Assembly: GCA_016841045.1 (NCBI GenBank)
Contig: JAENZX010000012.1
Span: 29,236 to 93,235, forward strand
Source of the DNA: Thermincola carboxydiphila
Lineage (GTDB): Bacteria > Bacillota > Thermincolia > Thermincolales > UBA2595
Direction of reading: 5' to 3'
DNA length: 64,000 nucleotides
Below are positions 52,113-61,182 of the stretch, piece after piece (position 1 is the first letter of the stretch; each line of letters begins with the position of its first letter). Made by a program: the position numbers and the translations under genes. Under the pieces are notes generated by a model, which saw nothing but the letters and a program-made list of their open reading frames with translations, did not search any database and had not been told where the DNA came from.

Positions 52113-53201
52113 TTAAATTTTAAACGTATCATTTGTTTCAATAAACTTATTCTTCTTCCTCAAAAACTTGTTAAAAGCTGAATGCATAATTAAAGTACAT
52201 CTATTCATTAATAAGGCAGAAACAATTGATAGCATAAAATAGAACACTATTTTGTCAAAACTGATTCCGTTGTTTACTGATACTATATTTAACTGTATTA
52301 TCCTGGCGTGGATTAAATACAACTCATATGAAATAGACCCCATAAATGCCAACAGCTTATTGCCTGATATATCAACTTTATAGAGAAACAAACAAATTAA
52401 CACAACAAACATTATAGCCGCAGTAGATCTTGCAGAAATTGCTGCAAGCGATGTCTTACCCTGATTAATTTTAAAAAAGATAACGAAAAAAAATGTTGAT
52501 ACCAATATTATGTGATAATAATATTTTTGTAGAATAGTCATGATATAATCTTTCCTAAGGCAAAATAAAACTCCAATAGGAAATATAAAAGACGTATCGA
52601 ACCAGTACTTTCCCAAATTTAACTGTTTACAACCAAAAAAATATATAAGAGCCGTTACTATGAACATTATTTCAGTATGCTTTTCAAAATATCTAAACAG
52701 AACATAAAAACAAATGTACCAGAAGAATATCGCATTTATATACCACATACTTCCGTTTATTAAGTTAATCCCCGAAATGTAGAATATGCTGTCAAGCAGA
52801 GAATATTTAAGGCCAAAAGCCATCCAGTTAATACTCAAATGTATTAAATTTAACACAATGAACGGTATAAAAATTTTCGCCATTCGTTTACCGAAAAAAC
52901 CATCTAAATAATTAGCTTTATTTAAGTAAGAAGAGGTTATTCCATATCCTGAGAGGAAAAAAAATATACTTACTCCCAAATATCCTATTCCGATAAACGG
53001 GGTTAATAAATCAGGTTTAGACGTAGCTGAAACTAAATGGTGAATTATAATAACAGAGATGGCTATTCCTCTCAAGTTTTCGGTGTTATTTTTGCTGAGG
53101 TAATTTTCATGACTATAAACTAGTTTATATCTATATAAAAAAAGGGCCGGTATTATTAAATAAATAAATATGTATACACTAAAACTATGACTGAACGTCA
53201 T
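52113..53201 (-). CDS. Acyltransferase-3 family membrane protein
   Basis: Polytopic membrane O-acyltransferase of 362 residues with about ten helices. The family opening is present: NLRGIAISVIIIHHLVS has the conserved Arg and catalytic-type His, and FIGIGYLGVSIFFFLSGYGI contains the FFFLSGY motif. These enzymes acetylate or succinylate exported glycans. ATG at 53201 follows GGGGAGA. It is the last gene of a run that includes a second acyltransferase and the flippase. AT content is higher than in the housekeeping part of the window. Confidence 0.88.
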   Translation of the reverse strand: MTFSHSFSVYIFIYLIIPALFLYRYKLVYSHENYLSKNNTENLRGIAISVIIIHHLVSATSKPDLLTPFIGIGYLGVSIFFFLSGYGITSSYLNKANYLDGFFGKRMAKIFIPFIVLNLIHLSINWMAFGLKYSLLDSIFYISGINLINGSMWYINAIFFWYICFYVLFRYFEKHTEIMFIVTALIYFFGCKQLNLGKYWFDTSFIFPIGVLFCLRKDYIMTILQKYYYHIILVSTFFFVIFFKINQGKTSLAAISARSTAAIMFVVLICLFLYKVDISGNKLLAFMGSISYELYLIHARIIQLNIVSVNNGISFDKIVFYFMLSIVSALLMNRCTLIMHSAFNKFLRKKNKFIETNDTFKI

Positions 53202-53298
53202 TGACTATCTCCCCTGTCTCTTAACAATCACCATAGCTGAAAAAGCAATATCAATTCAACTACTTAGCGCTTCTGGTACATTAATAAGTCTTATCATT

Positions 53299-54375
53299 TT
53301 AGCGGGTATCGGTAAGAGGTAATTTTATTTCGGCAGCTTTGCTACCAGAAATACATTTACCTAATATCTTTCTAATTCTATCTGTATGTTTTTCAGTGCA
53401 TAATGCAATTATAAATGCAAATAAAAATACAGAAATCGCAAACACTGCTTTAACGAGTAAAGTTGTTTTTGTAAAAGGCCATAATGGTGAAAAACGCCAT
53501 ACGGTTATTAACGTAGCTAAAGGGTAATGTGTAAGATATAAAGTATAAGAAAATCCTGCAAGTTGTTTACTGATGCTAAATTTAGCACTGGCAGTGTCAT
53601 CATTATAAATGCTGATAACAAGATAAATAAAGATCGCAGAAGCAATTCCTACACGCAGATCTGGAAAAAAGGTTTCCCAGCTGGATTTATAATTCATTGA
53701 AAAAAGCACTGCCAGAAAAGAGAGAATCAATATAACATGGTTTATAAATTTGTTTTTAAGCTTCAACGGTTTGATAATTACAATCAAAGCACCCAGCAGC
53801 CAAAGCAGAAAGTATGAGATAATTCTTTTACCTACAAAAACCGAAGTTAATATAAAAACAAAGGCGTACACCATCTTCGTGAGATTTCTGGGCGAGCAAA
53901 TTAGCAGTATTAAGCATGGAAACAAAATATAGTACCAAAATTCGTAACTCAAGCTCCATAATGGTCCATTTAAGCCGTATGGCTTGACCATTATGCCCTG
54001 TAAAAAAAATAAATTTCCTAAAAAAGTTTTAAAATCCAGATATTCGGAAAGATTGTGTGCGCCAAAGAGACTTAATTGTATTTTGCCCCACATCAAAGTC
54101 AATATCAAACTGGGTATAAGAACAATCCAAAGCCTTGTTAATCTTTTTAAGAGATAATCGGGCCAACTCCACCTATTTTTCTTCATAGAGCTAAGTATAG
54201 TTGAAGATATAAAATAACCACTTAGAACAAAAAAGACCATAACAGCCTGGTAACCAGGAAGCGGAATGTAAAAGTGGAACAGAAAAACCACCAACGCAGA
54301 AAAAAATCGCAGCATATCCAATATCCGGGAGGCTTTGCTATTATTATTAATAATATTTAATGATAAATTATGCAA
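53299..54375 (-). CDS. Acyltransferase-3 family membrane protein
   Basis: Second membrane acyltransferase, 358 residues, about ten helices, only distantly like its neighbour at 52113. It opens with the family motif RILDMLRFFSALVVFLFHFY, followed by AVMVFFVLSGYFISSTIL and a basic RLTRLWIVLIPSL segment. The start is TTG at 54375 after GGTGG. Two such genes side by side suggest two different acyl decorations on the glycan. Confidence 0.87.
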   Translation of the reverse strand: MHNLSLNIINNNSKASRILDMLRFFSALVVFLFHFYIPLPGYQAVMVFFVLSGYFISSTILSSMKKNRWSWPDYLLKRLTRLWIVLIPSLILTLMWGKIQLSLFGAHNLSEYLDFKTFLGNLFFLQGIMVKPYGLNGPLWSLSYEFWYYILFPCLILLICSPRNLTKMVYAFVFILTSVFVGKRIISYFLLWLLGALIVIIKPLKLKNKFINHVILILSFLAVLFSMNYKSSWETFFPDLRVGIASAIFIYLVISIYNDDTASAKFSISKQLAGFSYTLYLTHYPLATLITVWRFSPLWPFTKTTLLVKAVFAISVFLFAFIIALCTEKHTDRIRKILGKCISGSKAAEIKLPLTDTR

Positions 54376-54426
54376 AATCTTACACCACCGTGATAAATAT
54401 TTAATAAGAGTGTTATCCTAATTTCT

Positions 54427-55989
54427 TTAATGGCCGTTATATTGAGTTGGCGACGTAGTATACGATTTTCCACCTGAGAACTTGAGAATTATTTTTTTAA
54501 CCGGCTGAATGAACAAATCTTTCTCATACCTGTTCATCCCGATTAACCATATTAATATCGCGTATGCTGCTGCAAATAAAAATACTTTAATTAAAAATAT
54601 CTTCCAGTTATCGGCCAGAAACAGTTTATTAAGAAAAGTTCCGCCCAGTAAACTAATTAACAGTGGTGTACTCATCCCAAATATATTAATCCAAAACCTG
54701 GGTATATCTATGCCAATCTTTTTCCAGTAATAGAAGTTCATAATGATTATATTTCCAATGATAAACGCTAATGCAGTGGCTATTGCGCATCCAATTATCC
54801 CCCACCTCTGAACAAAAGCAACACTCAAAAAGACATTTACTAATGCAATAAAAAAATAAAGCACTGATTTAAATTTCTGTTTATTTTTAGCTTGAAGAAT
54901 AACGCTTCCCATGCCTTGTATCAAAGGTATGGCTAAAGGAACGAGAATGATAAGAGCAATAGTATATGATTTGGAATAATTTTTCCCGGCCCATAAATTA
55001 ATGAATTCTTGTCCAAATATAACAAAACCGCTTAAAAAAAATGATATTACAACAAACTGAATTCTTCCTATTTTAATAAATAGATCTGATAATTCATGTC
55101 CTGATACCCCTTTAGCTACCATACCTGTTACTCTGCTCAAGAATACATTGGATATTGCCGCCGCAAACCCCGAGAAATACCCGGAAAATACTGCCCCAAT
55201 AGAGTAAACAGAGACAGCTACAGTACCTATAAATTTCCCTATTATTATTTGGTCCGTAGACCAGTATATTTTATCTATTATTAAATTTAAGAAAATAAAA
55301 GATGAGAACACAATAATTTCCTTCAGAAGATCTGGTTCAAATCTTTTAAATGCTATTTTTATTTTCAAAACCTTAAAACAATAATATATATTTGCCGAGA
55401 TGGTTATTAAATTTATTAAGGCTGTGACAATCACCATTGAAGCTGACCCATAACCTATCATAAGAAGAGGTAACATTATAAGAGGGTTAATAATTGCTCC
55501 TAGCAAACCAATAACCTGCTGAAAGACGAATTTTTCATAAGCAAGAATAATACAACTAAAAGCACCAAGGCCAATCCCCATTGATATACTTACTACGTTC
55601 ACCCGCATTAAAACGCTTAGTTTGTTAAGTTCAGCCATAGTTAATGAATCAGAAAATATTTTGTGTGAGTTAACCGTTAATGCTATTCCTGCTATTAGCG
55701 CTATCGCACCTAAGATTCCGTATATAATACAAAACATACCAAAAAGATTGGAACATTCCTCCTCGTCTTTAAGCTCCTTAAATTTTGCTGTGTATCTAAT
55801 TACAGCATTGCCAAGGCCAAAGTTTAGTACACCAATATATCCTACAACAGAACTGGCCAGGCTATACAAACCATACTCTGATTGACCTAAAAGGCGCAGC
55901 ATTACAGGAGTATATATTATTGATATAGCACTATTGACAACAAGAGTTACATAAGACAATAACGCACCTGCTTTTAGTTGACTTTTCAT
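54427..55989 (-). CDS. Wzx-type polysaccharide flippase
   Basis: Membrane transporter of the polysaccharide transport/MOP superfamily, 520 residues with 12-14 helices, that flips lipid-linked repeat units to the outer face. It opens SQLKAGALLSYVTLVVNSAI, contains LRLLGQSEYGLYSLASSVVG (the classic family motif), and has a hydrophobic end. ATG at 55989 with AAAGG upstream is preferred; an ATG at 56007 lies two bases from its site. It follows the GT4 gene at 56022 on the same strand and pairs functionally with the EpsG-like polymerase at the right edge. Confidence 0.9.
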   Translation of the reverse strand: MKSQLKAGALLSYVTLVVNSAISIIYTPVMLRLLGQSEYGLYSLASSVVGYIGVLNFGLGNAVIRYTAKFKELKDEEECSNLFGMFCIIYGILGAIALIAGIALTVNSHKIFSDSLTMAELNKLSVLMRVNVVSISMGIGLGAFSCIILAYEKFVFQQVIGLLGAIINPLIMLPLLMIGYGSASMVIVTALINLITISANIYYCFKVLKIKIAFKRFEPDLLKEIIVFSSFIFLNLIIDKIYWSTDQIIIGKFIGTVAVSVYSIGAVFSGYFSGFAAAISNVFLSRVTGMVAKGVSGHELSDLFIKIGRIQFVVISFFLSGFVIFGQEFINLWAGKNYSKSYTIALIILVPLAIPLIQGMGSVILQAKNKQKFKSVLYFFIALVNVFLSVAFVQRWGIIGCAIATALAFIIGNIIIMNFYYWKKIGIDIPRFWINIFGMSTPLLISLLGGTFLNKLFLADNWKIFLIKVFLFAAAYAILIWLIGMNRYEKDLFIQPVKKIILKFSGGKSYTTSPTQYNGH

Positions 55990-56021
55990 TTTACAATTAC
56001 CTTTCATTGCCTCAGATTAGA

Positions 56022-57221
56022 TTACGTATTATCAGTTGCCAGATAGTAAATTTTTTTCATTTCTGTCGTAGTATCAATATTTTCTTTACCCAGATTATTT
56101 GAAAGATTAGCACATAAGTTTTTGTTGTTGAGCAACCTGCTAACTGCTTCATAAATTTCCTCTGTGTCAGAATCAACAATCAGACCCGTTATTCCGTTTT
56201 TTATCTGTTCTTTTGCCCCCGCAAAATTAGTGGTTATAATTGGTTTATTAAAACATCTGGCTTCCGCAAGCGTTATGCAGTATCCTTCATGTCTAGATGG
56301 TTGTACATATATATCACATTGTTTCAAGAAAGGATATGGATTTGGGTTATTACCCAAAAATATGTAATCATGTTCAACTTGATACTTTTGTATCAGTTGT
56401 TCATACTCGGTTCGCGCTCCCCCATCTCCTATGCAGTACCATCTAACCTTATGCCCGTCTGCTTTTAATTTGGCCAGTACAGGAATTGTCAGGTCCTGCC
56501 CTTTTTCTCTGCTGAGCCGTCCTACGGTAAGGATTCTGACCCCGCCGAAATTATCCTCAAATCCATTCCCTTCATTGCCCATTTTAATTACAGTTTTTGG
56601 TGATATAATATTGGGAAAATTATCAGCTTTATCTTTTATCATGGGAAGTATATTAATTAATTGTTTTTTTCCTTCCTTAGAAACAACAAAAATTTTGTCA
56701 AACTTATTGAATGTTTTACTTGCAAAATTTGGATTAAACCCGATTTTAGTAACATCAAAATGAATCCACTGAATCTTTTTCCTGGCAGTGATCTTATTTA
56801 AAACATAATAAGTTATTAGTTCCATTGGGCCGGCATAAGCAACTGCAACATCATATTCAAAGTTATTCACAGGATAATCCTTTAGGATATACTTCAAGAA
56901 AAAACTTCGGTCTTTTATTGCCTTTGAAACCAGGTACAGTATCAGAATATTGAAAGCTTTTAACATTTTTCCTGACTTGATATAATCCATAACTACCAAC
57001 TGCGGAGGCTTATTTAGCATACTCTTTATCTTCTCATATCCGTGTAAATATTGGACCTTAACTCCACCAGGTATTAAATCTAAAAAGCCGCCATACTTTT
57101 CAAGCATCAGAATTGTAATCTCATATTTGTCTTTAGGAAACTCTGCCACCATATTAAGAAGAGCTTTTTCAGTTCCTCCAACATTCATATTTATTAACAT
57201 GAACAATATTTTTTTCTTCAT
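56022..57221 (-). CDS. GT4 family glycosyltransferase
   Basis: Retaining GT-B glycosyltransferase, 399 residues, cytoplasmic face. The N-terminal acceptor domain starts ILFMLINMNVGGTEKALLNM. The C-terminal donor domain has ILTVGRLSREKGQDLTI and the E-x7-E motif in QPSRHEGYCITLAEA. The linkage and sugar cannot be read. It shares the MNVGGTEKAL opening with two other GT4 genes in this locus (57249 and 61183), suggesting duplication. ATG follows AGAGGG. Confidence 0.9.
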   Translation of the reverse strand: MKKKILFMLINMNVGGTEKALLNMVAEFPKDKYEITILMLEKYGGFLDLIPGGVKVQYLHGYEKIKSMLNKPPQLVVMDYIKSGKMLKAFNILILYLVSKAIKDRSFFLKYILKDYPVNNFEYDVAVAYAGPMELITYYVLNKITARKKIQWIHFDVTKIGFNPNFASKTFNKFDKIFVVSKEGKKQLINILPMIKDKADNFPNIISPKTVIKMGNEGNGFEDNFGGVRILTVGRLSREKGQDLTIPVLAKLKADGHKVRWYCIGDGGARTEYEQLIQKYQVEHDYIFLGNNPNPYPFLKQCDIYVQPSRHEGYCITLAEARCFNKPIITTNFAGAKEQIKNGITGLIVDSDTEEIYEAVSRLLNNKNLCANLSNNLGKENIDTTTEMKKIYYLATDNT

Positions 57222-57248
57222 AAATCAGCCCTCTTTCAAGCCAAGAGA

Positions 57249-58439
57249 TCATTCAATAAGTTGATAAAATTTTTGTATTTCCTCAATATTTCCCTTTTTT
57301 TCACGATATAAGTATTTTATGATATTCTCTCTTAACTTTTTGTCATTTATTAGTTTCAAAATTCCGTCACAGACAGCATCAGCATTCATATCGACAACAA
57401 GTCCATTTTTCCCATCAATCATCTGATTATAAACCGCATCAAATCTTGTAGTGACTACCGGTATGTTAAGCATCCGGGCCTCTGCAATAGCAAGTCCAAA
57501 TCCTTCAGACTTTGATGTTTGTACATAAATATCTGATTTATTAATAAAAGGATATGGATTCGCTTTTACCCCTAACAATATAAAATGACCGGATAAATCA
57601 TTTTCTTTTATGTATTGTTCAATTTCTCCTTTTAGGGGACCTTTGCCCAGTACATACCATCTAAATTTAATCCCCTTATCTCTAAGCTTTCTACAAGCAT
57701 CGAGAGCAATATCATAGCCTTTAAGATAGGCTAATCTCCCTATAGTTAGTATCTTTATCCCGTCAAAGTCATCGTCAAAATCGTGCGGTATTTTTGCTAA
57801 GCTTGAAATTAAGTGAGGATTGTTTATATCGTAAATAACCTGAACTCTTTCGGAATAATCAGGAAATATTCCTGACAATACCTCCTTTGTTGAATCGGAT
57901 ACGGCAACTATATTGGTAAATTTATCATAAAACTTTTTTTGAAAATCTTTCTCTCTTTGGTCCAGTTTCAAGTTTGCGTTTACCCAGGCGAACTTTTTCT
58001 TTGCATTTACTTTGTCAGCAACATAAAAAGTAGGAGTTCCCTGCGCATAACTAATAGCAACATCATACAAAACAGGATTATTCTCAATTACATCTGAAAT
58101 ACTTTGCCAAAAGATCATCGCTTTTTGCACATTGTTATATTTTTTCATACGAATAGCAATTGAGTATTTAATTCTCTTAGAGAGCATCCTAAAGTCGAAT
58201 TTTCTTATACAGAATAAAAAGGCCTCTTTCAAATTCAAACTGGAGAATTGTGTATATTTTAATGGGCTTAAAATATCCACTTCGTCCGGGACTAATTGTT
58301 CAAGAAGTTTACCGTGCGCAAACAGCATTAAATCAACAGTGTACTTAGAATAGTCTAATAAAGATAACAACGTAACCAAACTCTTTTCTGCTCCCGCACA
58401 CTCTAGAGAGTCTATAACAAATAACAGCTTCTTTTTCAT
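57249..58439 (-). CDS. GT4 family glycosyltransferase
   Basis: GT-B glycosyltransferase of 396 residues. The N-terminal motif is LFVIDSLECAGAEKSLVTLL; the donor domain carries ILTIGRLAYLKGYDIALDA and QTSKSEGFGLAIAEARM. It resembles the 56022 gene along its whole length, including the central FAWVNANLKLDQREKDFQ-type segment matching IQWIHFDVTK in the neighbour. ATG follows AAAGG. Part of the glycan-extension run of genes. Confidence 0.9.
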   Translation of the reverse strand: MKKKLLFVIDSLECAGAEKSLVTLLSLLDYSKYTVDLMLFAHGKLLEQLVPDEVDILSPLKYTQFSSLNLKEAFLFCIRKFDFRMLSKRIKYSIAIRMKKYNNVQKAMIFWQSISDVIENNPVLYDVAISYAQGTPTFYVADKVNAKKKFAWVNANLKLDQREKDFQKKFYDKFTNIVAVSDSTKEVLSGIFPDYSERVQVIYDINNPHLISSLAKIPHDFDDDFDGIKILTIGRLAYLKGYDIALDACRKLRDKGIKFRWYVLGKGPLKGEIEQYIKENDLSGHFILLGVKANPYPFINKSDIYVQTSKSEGFGLAIAEARMLNIPVVTTRFDAVYNQMIDGKNGLVVDMNADAVCDGILKLINDKKLRENIIKYLYREKKGNIEEIQKFYQLIE

Positions 58440-58496
58440 GTTATAACCTTTCGCCTTTTGTGAGATTCCAGCTAAGCGTAGTTCCTCACTTTTTAT

Positions 58497-58910
58497 TTAT
58501 GAAATCTTCTGCTTGACCATGGTCGAAGACACTCCCTGAGTATAAGGCAAATATACTACTTCAACCCCTACTTCATGGAACTTCTTTTCAGCTTCAATAA
58601 AAAGAGGGCTCCCCTTCCAATCATCTCCAACGAACATGACATCAAATCTGAGTTCTTCCCATGCTACGAACTTATCTCTGCTAATTTGATTAACTACCTT
58701 ATCTACATATTTAATCGATCCAACAATCGCAATTCTTTCATTGTGTGGTATCACCGGACACTTGTTTTTATACTCTATTACCAATTCGTCGGTACTAACT
58801 CCAACAATTAGAAATTCACATAGTTCTTTTGCTCTTTTTAAAATGTTTAGATGTCCAATATGAAACAAATCAAAAACTCCTGTTGTATAACCAATCTTGT
58901 AATGTTTCAT
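58497..58910 (-). CDS. Glycerol-3-phosphate cytidylyltransferase-like (TagD family)
   Basis: Nucleotidyltransferase making CDP-glycerol or a related CDP-polyol. The 137 residues contain the HxGH motif in TGVFDLFHIGHLNILKRA, VGVSTDELV, VFVGDDWKG-type loop (FVGDDWKGSP) and the end motif QGVSSTMVKQKI. The start ATG at 58910 follows a GGGGGG site; an upstream in-frame start at 58946 lies inside the next gene. The end of the transferase gene at 58870 overlaps this start by about 40 bp. Together they form a CDP-polyol synthesis and transfer pair. Confidence 0.9.
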   Translation of the reverse strand: MKHYKIGYTTGVFDLFHIGHLNILKRAKELCEFLIVGVSTDELVIEYKNKCPVIPHNERIAIVGSIKYVDKVVNQISRDKFVAWEELRFDVMFVGDDWKGSPLFIEAEKKFHEVGVEVVYLPYTQGVSSTMVKQKIS

Positions 58911-60084
58911 AAGTACCCCCCTTTTTTTCACTAACACATATTTCACTTATATGTGTTAGTATCCGTTCACACGCCCTGCCATCTTCAAAGCTGTTTATAC
59001 TTTGCAAAAAAACTCTCAATTTTTGTCTGTACTGTTCGGGATTGAAATTTTCTATCTTATTTATTAAATCATCATTATCGTACGAACTCACAAAAGGAAG
59101 ATGTCTTATATCAAAATATAATTTTCTGTCATTATCCACATAATCATCAAAATCGGGAACATATAGAAAACATGGACGTTGAGTCAAAGCAAAATCAAAA
59201 ATTATTGAGGAGTAGTCAGACACCAAAGCATCGGATACACTCAAGAGTTCCTGAACATCATGATATGTAGTAAAATCGAAAATATTTTCTCCATAGATTA
59301 AATGGCCAGACTTTGAAAGTAAGTGCGGGTGGAGTTTTATCAGAAATGCCCATTCTCCTCCAAACTTTGTTCGCAGTTTTTCCAAAATTTTGGGGTAGTC
59401 TAAATCATATACGTCTAAATTGTTGTTCCTCCTAAAAGTGGGGGCATACATAATAAATTTGGTATCCTCGGAAATCTTCAAACTATCGATTATTTTTCTT
59501 TTAATTGTGGTGTCATTTCTAAAGAGCAAGTCATTTCTCGGCGTTCCATGTTCAAAAATCTTTCCGTTATACCAGAAAGAGCGCTGAAATATTTCCGTAC
59601 TATATTGGCAGCCAGACAGTAACAAGTCGCACTTCTGCGAATCTTTTTTAGCCATCTCAACATAATGACAGGGAAGAGAACTTTCGGCATCTTTTTCTAT
59701 TTGTTTTAAACGCAATGAACTGTGCCATGTTTGGATATAATACTGGTCTACTCTTTTTACAAATAAATCAGTTGTTCTGAAATTCGTTATAACTACCTTT
59801 GAAGTACACAGTTCATAAAAATATCTTAAAGACATGGTTCTTACTTTCCTTATGCCTTGCAAACCTTCATTTAATTTTAAATCGTTAAATGCCCATACCA
59901 AATCGAATTTGCCGGTGGGACAATTATCAAGAATGTATTCCGTAATATATTTAGGATTACATCCATATTGGCTTCCGTAATAACTAAACAGAAAAATCTT
60001 ATTTTTTTTAACAGGTAACCTGTTAAAAAAAGATATAATAAGTAACGCAATTTTTTTTTTGAGGGTTGAGATTATTTCAATCAT
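58870..60084 (-). CDS. CDP-glycerol:poly(glycerophosphate) transferase family (TagB/TagF-like)
   Basis: Peripheral membrane enzyme that transfers polyol-phosphate from a CDP-activated donor to a glycan or teichoic-acid acceptor. The 404 residues show the family motifs QTWHSSLRLKQIEKDAE, EHGTPRNDLLF, MYAPTFRRN, and the donor-binding VSDYSSIIFDFALTQRPC with its conserved Asp and Ser. The N-terminus has an amphipathic, hydrophobic stretch for membrane binding. ATG at 60084. Its partner TagD-like gene directly follows, so phosphoglycerol (or ribitol) substitution of the surface glycan is likely. Confidence 0.9.
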   Translation of the reverse strand: MIEIISTLKKKIALLIISFFNRLPVKKNKIFLFSYYGSQYGCNPKYITEYILDNCPTGKFDLVWAFNDLKLNEGLQGIRKVRTMSLRYFYELCTSKVVITNFRTTDLFVKRVDQYYIQTWHSSLRLKQIEKDAESSLPCHYVEMAKKDSQKCDLLLSGCQYSTEIFQRSFWYNGKIFEHGTPRNDLLFRNDTTIKRKIIDSLKISEDTKFIMYAPTFRRNNNLDVYDLDYPKILEKLRTKFGGEWAFLIKLHPHLLSKSGHLIYGENIFDFTTYHDVQELLSVSDALVSDYSSIIFDFALTQRPCFLYVPDFDDYVDNDRKLYFDIRHLPFVSSYDNDDLINKIENFNPEQYRQKLRVFLQSINSFEDGRACERILTHISEICVSEKKGGTYETLQDWLYNRSF

Positions 60085-60139
60085 ATATAGAATTGTCTCC
60101 TTTACTTAGCCGGGTAAAAAGTGCCGTATCAAGCATATT

Positions 60140-61168
60140 TTAAAAATCAATTCGCTCGAAACTGTTTTTTTGTAGTGACGGTACTAATTTTATAATTATC
60201 TTGTTTATAAGTTGAAATAGGATATTTAAACTGGGATGTATTGAAAACAAAAACAGTTGTGTCTTTAACCGAGTATCATCATCCACTGCCTTTTTTAACT
60301 TATCGAAATTACTTTTAATGTAGAATTGAATCTCTTTACGGTTTAATCCACTTTTATCTTTTTTCCGGTTGATTAGAAGCATATTATAATGAATCAGACT
60401 GGACTTTAAGATCAGCTTATAGGATTCATCAACCAAACCTTCGTAAAATTGTTCAATAAAATGGTGCCTTACCTTTAAACCTTTAATAAAATCCAAATTC
60501 CGGGGGGTATATGTGGATACTATGCTATCACTTCGCTGACAATAATAGCACATGGGTTGGTTCAGGATTACATACTTATTCACCTGATGCATGACTTTAT
60601 ATGCCCAGAATACATCTTCGAACAATACACCTACTTCAAATGGAATACCCCTGATTAGTGATGTTTTGTAAAGCTTCCCCCATGCAAAGTTTTTTACAGT
60701 ATCATTTCTTACTAACTCGTACATTAACGTTTTTCTATATAAAATAACAGGAGGACTATCTTTCTGAAAATGCCGGTTGTCAAAAAGCAGGTAATTTTCG
60801 TAAGCGTAATAAAAAGACGTCTGAACAACATCAGCATTAAACTTATTAATCGCGTTAACCATTTCTCCGATCATTTTGTTATCTAACCAATCATCACTGT
60901 CAACAAAAACCGTATACTCCCCCGTAACATACTCCATTCCACAATTCCTGGCATCAGATAACCCCCCATTTTGCTTGTGTATTACCTTTACTCGTTTGTC
61001 ATTCTTTGAGTAATTATCTGCGATTTTACCACAGTTATCAGGGGACCCATCATCAACTAAGATAACCTCCAGGTTGGTGTATGTTTGATTAAGTATACTG
61101 TCTACACACCTATTGAGATACTTTTCTACTTTGTAAATAGGCACAACAACACTTACTTTTGGTACCAC
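60140..61168 (-). CDS. GT2 family glycosyltransferase
   Basis: Inverting GT-A enzyme, 342 residues. The N-terminal half has the GT2 signatures VSVVVPIYKVEKYLNRCVDS, ILVDDGSPDNCG, NGGLSDARNCG and the DxD-type FVDSDDWLD. The C-terminal half is helical, as in EpsJ/WaaV-type enzymes. The start is GTG at 61168 after GAGGCGAG. Located 14 bp after the GT4 gene at 61183, in the same transcription run. Donor and acceptor unknown. Confidence 0.92.
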   Translation of the reverse strand: MVPKVSVVVPIYKVEKYLNRCVDSILNQTYTNLEVILVDDGSPDNCGKIADNYSKNDKRVKVIHKQNGGLSDARNCGMEYVTGEYTVFVDSDDWLDNKMIGEMVNAINKFNADVVQTSFYYAYENYLLFDNRHFQKDSPPVILYRKTLMYELVRNDTVKNFAWGKLYKTSLIRGIPFEVGVLFEDVFWAYKVMHQVNKYVILNQPMCYYCQRSDSIVSTYTPRNLDFIKGLKVRHHFIEQFYEGLVDESYKLILKSSLIHYNMLLINRKKDKSGLNRKEIQFYIKSNFDKLKKAVDDDTRLKTQLFLFSIHPSLNILFQLINKIIIKLVPSLQKNSFERIDF

Positions 61169-61182
61169 AAATGCTCGCCTCG

